A stretch of 64,000 bases of DNA, from assembly GCF_025447595.1 (NCBI RefSeq), contig NZ_JAOEJU010000013.1, positions 1 through 64,000 on the forward strand, read 5' to 3'. This document shows, in pieces, positions 58,141 through 64,000 of the stretch. The position numbers and the translations under genes were made by a program. This DNA comes from Pseudomonas koreensis. Its GTDB lineage: Bacteria; Pseudomonadota; Gammaproteobacteria; Pseudomonadales; Pseudomonadaceae. Position 1 is the stretch's first letter, and each line of letters starts with the position of its first letter. The notes under the pieces are model-generated. The model had not been told where the DNA came from, did not search any database, and was given only the letters and a program-made list of their open reading frames with translations.

Positions 58141-59145
58141 CTACAGAAAGTCTTTGTACGCAAACAACGCCGGGGCGCCGCCGGTGTGCAGGAAGATGAT
58201 CGGGCCGTCGTCGAAACGCCCGCGACCGATGCCGTCGAGCAGCCCGGCCATGGCCTTGCCGGTGTAGACCGGATCGAGCAGCACGGCGTCCTGGCTGGCC
58301 AGCAGTTTCACTGCCGACAGCGTCCCGGCGTTTGGCTCGCCATAGCGCGGGCCGAAGTATTCGTCCCACAACTCGACCTTGAAGCTGTCCGGCAGCGCTA
58401 CACCCAGCAGGTCGGCGGTGCGTTCGGCCAGGCCCTGGACTTTCGGGCGCTGGTCTTCTTCGCTGCGCGAAACCGTCACGCCGATCACCGGCAGTTGCGG
58501 CAGCGCTTCGCTCAAGGCCAGCGCCAGACCGCTGTGAGTGCCGGCGCTGCCCGAGGCCAAAACGACGGCGGAAAATTGCAGGCCGGTGTCCTTGATCTGC
58601 TCCGCCAGCTCCAGACCGGCACGCACATAACCCAGCGCGCCGAGGGCGTTGGAGCCACCGATCGGCACCAGGTACGGCTTCTTGCCGTTGCTGCGCAGGC
58701 GCACGGCGAGGGCGGCCAGTTGTTCGTCGGCGTTGTCGAGGTTGTCGACCAGCTCGACCTTGGTATCGAACAGGTCCAGCAGCAGGCGGTTGCCGTTGCC
58801 GGTGTAGTTGCTGTCGTCGGTGCCCAGCGGATTTTCCAGCAGGGCCACGCAGCCCAGGCCCAGTTTCGCGGCCAGCGCGGCGGTCTGGCGGACGTGGTTC
58901 GATTGCAGTGCGCCGGCGGTGATCAGGGTGTCCGCGCCTTGGGCAAGGGCATCGGCGGCGAGGTATTCGAGCTTGCGCAGCTTGTTGCCGCCCATGGCCA
59001 GCGGTGTCAGGTCATCGCGTTTGATGTAGACATCGCGACCGAGCCAGGTGGACAGGCGCTCGAGTTTTTCCAGTGGGGTCGGTTGGCCGAGCAGGTCGAG
59101 ACGGTTAAAGCGATCCAGCTGTTGTTTGATCGGTTGTGTGGACAT
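58141..59145 (-). CDS. dcyD: D-cysteine desulfhydrase
   Basis: A 334-aa PLP enzyme of the D-cysteine desulfhydrase/ACC deaminase fold II family that breaks D-cysteine into pyruvate, ammonia and sulfide. Schiff-base lysine K55 lies in GGNKLRKLEYL. Substrate and phosphate segments are TAGALQSNHVRQT and SGSAGTHSGLA. ACC deaminase is an alternative in this fold, but the neighbouring cystine-type transporter and SAT gene support DcyD. The start at 59145 (MSTQPIK) matches relatives; a longer frame to 59373 is not credible. Confidence 0.9.
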   Translation of the reverse strand: MSTQPIKQQLDRFNRLDLLGQPTPLEKLERLSTWLGRDVYIKRDDLTPLAMGGNKLRKLEYLAADALAQGADTLITAGALQSNHVRQTAALAAKLGLGCVALLENPLGTDDSNYTGNGNRLLLDLFDTKVELVDNLDNADEQLAALAVRLRSNGKKPYLVPIGGSNALGALGYVRAGLELAEQIKDTGLQFSAVVLASGSAGTHSGLALALSEALPQLPVIGVTVSRSEEDQRPKVQGLAERTADLLGVALPDSFKVELWDEYFGPRYGEPNAGTLSAVKLLASQDAVLLDPVYTGKAMAGLLDGIGRGRFDDGPIIFLHTGGAPALFAYKDFL

Positions 59146-59335
59146 GGTTCCGTACTGATGCAAGGAGATGTCAGGACTATAGGCACGCCGATTTACCGGG
59201 GCAACCGTCAATCGCTTATAGCCAAATGTGCTTAATCCAGCACTATCGGTTCTTAATTCGCGCCCGTGGGCTTGCCGTAAAGTAGTCGCCGTTGACGCGG
59301 CCAGACAGTCCGGCCGCCCGTGAGGAGTCTTTACC

Positions 59336-60262
59336 GTGAGCGAGCGTTCCAGCCATTGGCAATTGCAGACCATCGTCAGCCAGCTGCGTACCGCGCGGGA
59401 TCAGTGGCGGGCACAAAATGGCCGTGCTTCCGGCGAGCAGGGCGGGCGCGAATTGCCGTCCCGTGATGCGATGGCGCAGATCCTGGAAGCGCTGTGCGGC
59501 GCACTGTTTCCGATGCGACTGGGGCCGGTGGATCTGCGTGAAGAGAGCGAGGATTTCTACGTCGGCCATACCCTCGATGTCGCCTTGAATGCGTTGCTGG
59601 CCCAGGCACGACTCGAACTGCGTTACGTCGCCCGCCACAGCGCTCAGGCTGACACTGAAGTCGAGGCGCAGGCGATCAGGATCATCCAGGATTTCGCCCT
59701 CGCGTTGCCGGGCCTGCGCAGCCTGCTCGACACCGATGTGCTGGCGGCGTATCACGGCGATCCGGCGGCGCGCAGCGTTGACGAAGTGCTGCTGTGCTAT
59801 CCGGGGATTCTGGCGGTGATTCACCATCGTCTGGCGCACCATTTGTATCGCGCAGGTCTGCCGCTGCTGGCGCGGATCAGCTCGGAAATCGCCCACTCGG
59901 CGACCGGCATCGATATTCACCCGGGCGCGCAGATTGGCCGCAGTTTCTTCATCGACCACGGGACCGGCGTGGTGATCGGCGAGACCGCGATCATCGGCGA
60001 GCGCGTCAGGATCTATCAGGCGGTGACATTGGGCGCCAAACGCTTCCCGGCGGATGAGGACGGGCAGTTGCAGAAGGGCCATCCACGCCATCCGATCGTC
60101 GAGGACGACGTAGTGATTTATGCCGGGGCGACGATCCTCGGACGGATCACCATCGGCAAGGGCTCGACCATCGGCGGCAACGTGTGGTTGACCCGCAGCG
60201 TACCGGCCGGGTGCAACCTGACCCAGGCCAACCTGCAGCATGATGACGGGACGCAGAAGTAG
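59336..60262 (+). CDS. epsC: Serine O-acetyltransferase, EpsC/CysE family
   Basis: A 308-aa serine acetyltransferase that makes O-acetylserine, the acceptor of sulfide in cysteine synthesis. The C-terminal half has left-handed beta-helix hexapeptides (IDIHPGAQIGRSFFIDHGTG, residues about 193-212, then VVIGETAIIG), with the catalytic His-Asp pair typical of CysE/EpsC. The N-terminal helical half (about 1-170) is longer than in short EpsC forms. It starts with GTG at 59336, with GAGGAG 9 nt upstream. Divergent from dcyD. It supplies the link between scavenged sulfide and cysteine. Confidence 0.92.
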   Translation: MSERSSHWQLQTIVSQLRTARDQWRAQNGRASGEQGGRELPSRDAMAQILEALCGALFPMRLGPVDLREESEDFYVGHTLDVALNALLAQARLELRYVARHSAQADTEVEAQAIRIIQDFALALPGLRSLLDTDVLAAYHGDPAARSVDEVLLCYPGILAVIHHRLAHHLYRAGLPLLARISSEIAHSATGIDIHPGAQIGRSFFIDHGTGVVIGETAIIGERVRIYQAVTLGAKRFPADEDGQLQKGHPRHPIVEDDVVIYAGATILGRITIGKGSTIGGNVWLTRSVPAGCNLTQANLQHDDGTQK

Positions 60263-60293
60263 ATCTTCAGATCTCTTTCTGACTGATCCGGCC

Positions 60294-60361
60294 CCATCGC
60301 GAGCAGGCTCGCTCCCACATTTGGAACGCGGTTCACTGTGGGAGCGAGCCTGCTCGCGATG
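60294..60361. repeat. REPIN
   Basis: Inverted REP units at 60294-60320 and 60335-60361 with GCGAGC-AG-GCTCGC stems lie downstream of epsC. The rest of the 340-bp gap to the BCCT gene holds the BetI-type operator at 60483 and no other gene. Confidence 0.9.
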
Positions 60362-60482
60362 GGCGTTCACACAAAACTGAAAACTGAACGAATCCTCCCA
60401 ACCCCGCGTCATACCGAACCTTGAGCTAGCGTACGAAAGTTACCGCTGAGCCCTGCGATTAGTCCTGAGCGTGCTATCCATG

Positions 60483-60510
60483 TTTAACTTGAACGTTCAT
60501 TCAAGTTAAA
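60483..60510. promoter_or_regulatory. BetI-type operator
   Basis: A perfect 11-bp inverted repeat TTTAACTTGAA and TTCAAGTTAAA flanks CGTTCA. Its centre, TTGAACGTTCATTCAA, fits the BetI operator core as I remember it. It lies 92 bp upstream of the BCCT transporter start. This implies repression by BetI with relief by choline; no betI gene is in the window. Confidence 0.85.
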
Positions 60511-60602
60511 CCGGCGGTTCGCTGCCCGCTCACAACAGGAGGCTTGCCTTTGCTGAGTCTGATCATTTCAGCCATTTTCCACCCCCTTGAGGTGCACCGT
60601 TC

Positions 60603-62603
60603 ATGAGTGCATCGTCTACCCCCGCCAGCGGTCTGGTACGGATGAATCCGCCGGTGTTCTGGTTCGCCGCGACGGTGATCCTGCTGTTCGGCCTGACGGT
60701 CATCGCCATGCCGGAACAGGCCGGCGCCTGGCTTCTCGAAGCACAAAACTGGGCGGCCAACACGGTCGGCTGGTACTACATGCTCGCGATGACCCTGTAT
60801 CTGATTTTCGTGGTGGTGACCGCATTGTCGGGCTACGGCAAGATCAAACTCGGTGCCGACCACGACGAACCCGAATTCAGTTACCTGTCCTGGGCCGGCA
60901 TGCTGTTCGCCGCCGGGATCAGCATCACGCTGTTTTTCTTCTGTGTGTCCGAGCCGCTGACCCACATGATCCAGCCGCCGCAAGGCGAGGCCGGCACGGC
61001 GGATTCGGCGCGTCAGGCGATGCAGATACTGTTTCTGCACTGGGGCCTGCACGGCTGGGGCGTGTTCGCTTTCGTCGGCATGGCGCTGGCGTATTTCGCC
61101 TACCGGCATAACCTGCCGCTGGCCCTGCGTTCGGCGCTGTACCCGCTGATCGGCAAGCGTATCAACGGCCCCATCGGCTACGCGGTGGACGGCTTCGGCA
61201 TCATCGCCACGGTGTTCGGCCTCGGTGCGGACATGGGCTTCGGCGTGCTGCACCTCAACTCCGGTCTGGACTACCTGTTCGGCATCGCCCACACCCAGTG
61301 GATTCAGGTCGGCCTGATCACGCTGATGATGGGCGCGGCGATCATCGTCGCCGTCTCCGGTGTGGATAAGGGTGTGCGAGTCATGTCCGACATCAACATG
61401 CTGCTGGCCTGTGCGCTACTGCTGTTCGTGTTGTTCGCCGGCCCCACCCAGCATTTGCTCAACACCCTGATCCAGAACCTCGGCGACTACCTCGGCGCGT
61501 TGCCGATGAAGAGTTTCGACCTCTACGCCTACGACAAACCGAGCGACTGGCTCGGCGGCTGGACAGTCTTCTACTGGGCCTGGTGGATCGCATGGTCGCC
61601 GTTCGTGGGCCTGTTCATCGCACGGATTTCCCGAGGCCGGACCATCCGCGAATTCGTCTTCGGCGTGCTGCTGATTCCGCTCGGTTTCACCCTGGCGTGG
61701 ATGTCGATCTTCGGTAACAGCGCCATCGACCAGGTGCTCAATCACGGTATGTCGGCGTTGGGCATGTCGGCCCTCGACAACCCGTCGATGACCCTTTACC
61801 TGCTGCTGGAAACCTATCCGTGGAGCAAGACCGTCATCGCGGTGACGGTGTTCATCAGCTTCGTGTTCTTCGTCACCTCCGCCGACTCCGGCACCGTGGT
61901 GCTCTCGACCCTGTCGGCCAAGGGCGGCAATCCGGATGAAGACGGGCCGAAATGGCTGCGGGTGTTCTGGGGTGCGATGACCGCGCTGGTGACCAGTGCA
62001 CTGCTGTTCTCCGGCAGCATCGATGCACTGAAGTCGGCGGTGGTGCTGACCTCGCTGCCGTTCTCGATGATTCTGCTGCTGATGATGTGGGGCCTGCACA
62101 AGGCGTTCTATCTGGAGTCGCAGAAGCAGATCGCGCAACTGCATTCGCTGGCACCGGTGTCCGGTTCACGGCGTGGCAAGGGCGGCTGGCGCCAGCGTCT
62201 GAGCCAGGCCGTGCACTTCCCGTCGCGCGACGAGGTGTACCGCTTTATGGACACCACGGTGAAACCGGCCATCGAAGAAGTAACGGCCGTATTCGCCGAG
62301 AAAGGCCTGAACGTGATCACCCAACCGGATCCGGCGCACGACAGCGTCAGCCTGGAAATCGGTCACGGCGAGCAGCATCCGTTCATCTACCAGGTGCAGA
62401 TGCGCGGCTACTTCACGCCGTCGTTTGCCCGTGGTGGCATGGGCTCCAAGCAGCTCAACAATCGCCGCTACTACCGCGCCGAAGTGCATCTGAGCGAGGG
62501 CAGTCAGGACTACGATCTGGTCGGTTACACGAAAGAACAGATCATCAACGACATCCTCGACCAGTACGAACGGCACATGCAGTTCCTGCATCTGGTGCGT
62601 TGA
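60603..62603 (+). CDS. betT: BCCT-family choline/betaine transporter
   Basis: A 666-aa betaine-choline-carnitine transporter with twelve helices, the signature region WWIAWSPFVGLFIARISRGRTI (split, about 323-344), and a long cytoplasmic C-terminal tail of about 160 residues (from about 510) as in osmo-regulated BetT. The upstream BetI-type operator supports choline as substrate. In this sulfur-rich context, choline O-sulfate is a possible relative substrate but has no direct evidence. ATG 60603 follows GAGG with a slightly long spacing. Strand-plus gene, alone. Confidence 0.92.
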   Translation: MSASSTPASGLVRMNPPVFWFAATVILLFGLTVIAMPEQAGAWLLEAQNWAANTVGWYYMLAMTLYLIFVVVTALSGYGKIKLGADHDEPEFSYLSWAGMLFAAGISITLFFFCVSEPLTHMIQPPQGEAGTADSARQAMQILFLHWGLHGWGVFAFVGMALAYFAYRHNLPLALRSALYPLIGKRINGPIGYAVDGFGIIATVFGLGADMGFGVLHLNSGLDYLFGIAHTQWIQVGLITLMMGAAIIVAVSGVDKGVRVMSDINMLLACALLLFVLFAGPTQHLLNTLIQNLGDYLGALPMKSFDLYAYDKPSDWLGGWTVFYWAWWIAWSPFVGLFIARISRGRTIREFVFGVLLIPLGFTLAWMSIFGNSAIDQVLNHGMSALGMSALDNPSMTLYLLLETYPWSKTVIAVTVFISFVFFVTSADSGTVVLSTLSAKGGNPDEDGPKWLRVFWGAMTALVTSALLFSGSIDALKSAVVLTSLPFSMILLLMMWGLHKAFYLESQKQIAQLHSLAPVSGSRRGKGGWRQRLSQAVHFPSRDEVYRFMDTTVKPAIEEVTAVFAEKGLNVITQPDPAHDSVSLEIGHGEQHPFIYQVQMRGYFTPSFARGGMGSKQLNNRRYYRAEVHLSEGSQDYDLVGYTKEQIINDILDQYERHMQFLHLVR

Positions 62604-62627
62604 TCGGGGCAGGGCGTCGGGACGCTT

Positions 62628-62888
62628 TCAGGTCTCGGCGCTCAGCACCATGAACAACACCATCGCCGCCAGCGGCACGCCATACACGGCGCTTCCAATT
62701 GCAATCTCCGACCCCAACGGCTGCCCGGCATGCACCACGCCGACCGCACCATTGATGACCGTCAACGCCAGCCACAACGCTGCGAAACCATAGGCCAGCG
62801 TCTGCCGACTGAAGCCGATGCGCTCGCCGATGTAGAACATCAGCGCCAGCAGGATCAGGCCGAAGAAGATGATGATTGCGGTGTGCAT
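62628..62888 (-). CDS. Small three-helix membrane protein
   Basis: An 86-aa hydrophobic protein with three predicted helices (about 3-24, 31-52, 62-82). ATG 62888 gives a clean membrane start; the longer upstream frame to 63107 reads through a REPIN and is rejected. The ribosome-binding site is weak. I do not recognise a family. It is convergent with betT and is the 24-bp neighbour of its stop. Confidence 0.65.
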   Translation of the reverse strand: MHTAIIIFFGLILLALMFYIGERIGFSRQTLAYGFAALWLALTVINGAVGVVHAGQPLGSEIAIGSAVYGVPLAAMVLFMVLSAET

Positions 62889-62923
62889 GGGGAGGCCTGC
62901 GGCATAGTCGGTGTTTGGTCGGG

Positions 62924-63038
62924 CGCCTTCGCGGGCAAGCCCGCTCCCACCGGGGTTCTCCGTCGTCCACAGATTTTGTACGCAACACAGAACCTGTGGG
63001 AGCGGCGGTGCGACGATTCGACTTGCCCGCGAAGGCGC
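62924..63038. repeat. REPIN with GCGGGC stems, one arm interrupted
   Basis: The first unit (62924-62951) has the stem GCGGGC-AA-GCCCGC. The second (62993-63038) is split: GTGGGAGCGG is followed by about 17 extra bases before CTTGCCCGCGAAGGCG. It is a REPIN with an insertion in one stem, between two minus-strand genes. Confidence 0.82.
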
Positions 63039-63087
63039 CACCTCGGTTTCATTTAGAGCATAGCCAAACCAGCCCACGCCATATTCG

Positions 63088-64000
63088 TCAGGTACTTTCC
63101 CGCTCAATAACCGTGCACTGCAGCAGATTCAACCGCTGCACCTCATCACTCGGCAACACGCCAAGGCTTTCCAGCACACGCGTTGCCGCCAGTACACCGA
63201 TCTCCAGCGCCGGCGGTTTGATGGTGCTCAGGCTCGGCAGCAGCATTTCGGCGAACGGGTAGTCGCCGAAGCCGAGGACGGCGCAGTCTTCAGGGATTTT
63301 TAGGCCGGCGCGTTGCCCGGCGAGCAGGCCGCCGGCGGCGAGGTTGTCGTTGGCGAAGATGATGGCGTCCGGGCGTGGGGAGGCGTTCATCAGCGCTTCC
63401 ATCGCTTGCTTGCCGGCCTCGAACGGGGCGCGATCGGCGTCCGGTGCGAATACCCACGGCTCAAGTCCTGACTCACGCACGGTCGCCGCATAACCGTCGC
63501 GGCGTTCCAGTGCGCTGAAGTCGCCGGGTGCGCTGTTCTGCACGAAGGCGATTCGCCGATAGCCCTTGCCGTGCAAATAACGAGCGGCGCTGACACCCAC
63601 CTCAAAGTGCGAAAAACCGATCTGCATCGGCTCTCGATCCGGCTGGTAATCCCAGGTTTCGATCACCGGGATATCCGCTTCGGCGAGCATCTTCTCCGTG
63701 CCCGCACTGTGGAAGTGACTGGTCACCACCAGCGCCGCCGGCGACCAGCCGAGGAACGCCCGTACCGCGCTTTCTTCCTGTTCAGTGCTGAAGTAACTCG
63801 ATGCCAGAAGAAGCTGATAACCGTGACGGCTGAGGGTGTCGCTGAAGCCCTGAATGGTGTTGGCGAAGATCGGCCCGGAGATGTTCGGGATCACCATGCC
63901 GACGATTTTCCCCCGCGCCGAGGCGAGCCCACCGGCCACCAGATTCGGCACGTAACCCAGTTCGGCGACCACTGCCGCGATCCGTTCGCGGCGTTCGGGT
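63088..64000 (-). CDS. LacI-family regulator, N-terminus cut by the window end
   Basis: A LacI/GalR-family repressor of which 304 codons are visible; the helix-turn-helix at the N-terminus lies beyond base 64000. The hinge-helix region ERIAAVVAELGYVPNLVAGG and periplasmic-binding-like core (VGMVIPNISGPIFANTIQGF, NDNLAAGGLLAGQRAGLKIP) are clear. A GTG at 63972 is only an internal codon, since the frame continues to the edge with LacI-like residues. It resembles gluconate-type (GntR/PtxS-like) repressors; the effector is not known. Confidence 0.9.
   Translation of the reverse strand, partial: PERRERIAAVVAELGYVPNLVAGGLASARGKIVGMVIPNISGPIFANTIQGFSDTLSRHGYQLLLASSYFSTEQEESAVRAFLGWSPAALVVTSHFHSAGTEKMLAEADIPVIETWDYQPDREPMQIGFSHFEVGVSAARYLHGKGYRRIAFVQNSAPGDFSALERRDGYAATVRESGLEPWVFAPDADRAPFEAGKQAMEALMNASPRPDAIIFANDNLAAGGLLAGQRAGLKIPEDCAVLGFGDYPFAEMLLPSLSTIKPPALEIGVLAATRVLESLGVLPSDEVQRLNLLQCTVIEREST

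Noticed and set aside
62889..63107. N-terminal extension of the small membrane protein.
   Set aside because: It translates REPIN sequence and gives an unlikely N-terminus; the internal ATG yields a clean three-helix protein.

Overview
The window looks like a chromosomal contig end from a Pseudomonas of the fluorescens lineage. Support: high GC, dense same-strand operons, pseudomonad gene orders (oscA-sbp-cysTWA, atsR/atsBCA with atsK, SfnB-type oxidoreductases beside metQNI), and Pseudomonas-style REP/REPIN repeats in many intergenic gaps. Positions 7-39 are a Nextera sequencing adapter left in the assembly, so bases 1-39 are not genomic. I see no insertion sequence, prophage, CRISPR array, tRNA or rRNA gene.

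Layout. 0.1-4.5 kb: a PAS-GGDEF protein, an acyl desaturase and a PAS-GGDEF-EAL protein. 4.7-8.9 kb: oscA and the sulfate ABC transporter sbp-cysTWA. 9-17 kb: a DUF962 protein, a Crp/Fnr regulator, a periplasmic hydroxyisourate hydrolase and a heme-binding-type protein divergent from a two-component system that resembles HprRS, then a lone HipA-type kinase, an AraC regulator and a membrane desaturase. 17-31.8 kb: sulfate-ester metabolism (arylsulfatase AtsA, ABC transporter AtsRBC, alkylsulfatase AtsK, a second sulfatase-superfamily hydrolase, two paralogous LysR regulators, a TonB-dependent receptor, a periplasmic arylsulfotransferase) and a small unknown protein. 32-34.2 kb: tonB-exbB-exbD. 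34.3-40.3 kb: a small serine hydrolase, a degenerate sigma-54 activator-like ATPase, a MetQ-like binding protein and a polar amino-acid ABC transporter. 40.3-46.8 kb: an AAA ATPase and a TriABC-like RND pump with two adaptors. 46.9-54.2 kb: sfnB-sfnB-LLM monooxygenase-metQNI-methyltransferase. 54.4-60.3 kb: an internally duplicated unknown protein, a cystine-type ABC transporter, D-cysteine desulfhydrase and serine acetyltransferase. 60.5-64 kb: a BetI-type operator with a BCCT transporter, a small membrane protein and a truncated LacI regulator.

How it fits together. About half of the window serves sulfur scavenging: inorganic sulfate, aryl and alkyl sulfate esters, sulfonate- or sulfone-like compounds, methionine-like and cystine-like substrates, ending in cysteine synthesis. 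Two sequence signals tie these scattered operons together. First, TTATTC-N6/7-GAATA-like inverted motifs recur upstream of many of them, and I infer a CysB-type sulfur-starvation regulon. Second, many of the encoded proteins contain no Cys and no Met beyond the start residue, which is a sulfur-sparing signature. A TonB-ExbB-ExbD set sits just downstream of the TonB receptor-arylsulfotransferase operon and shares an upstream motif with the ats region. This suggests a dedicated energised outer-membrane route for sulfate esters, and it is the most system-like novelty here.
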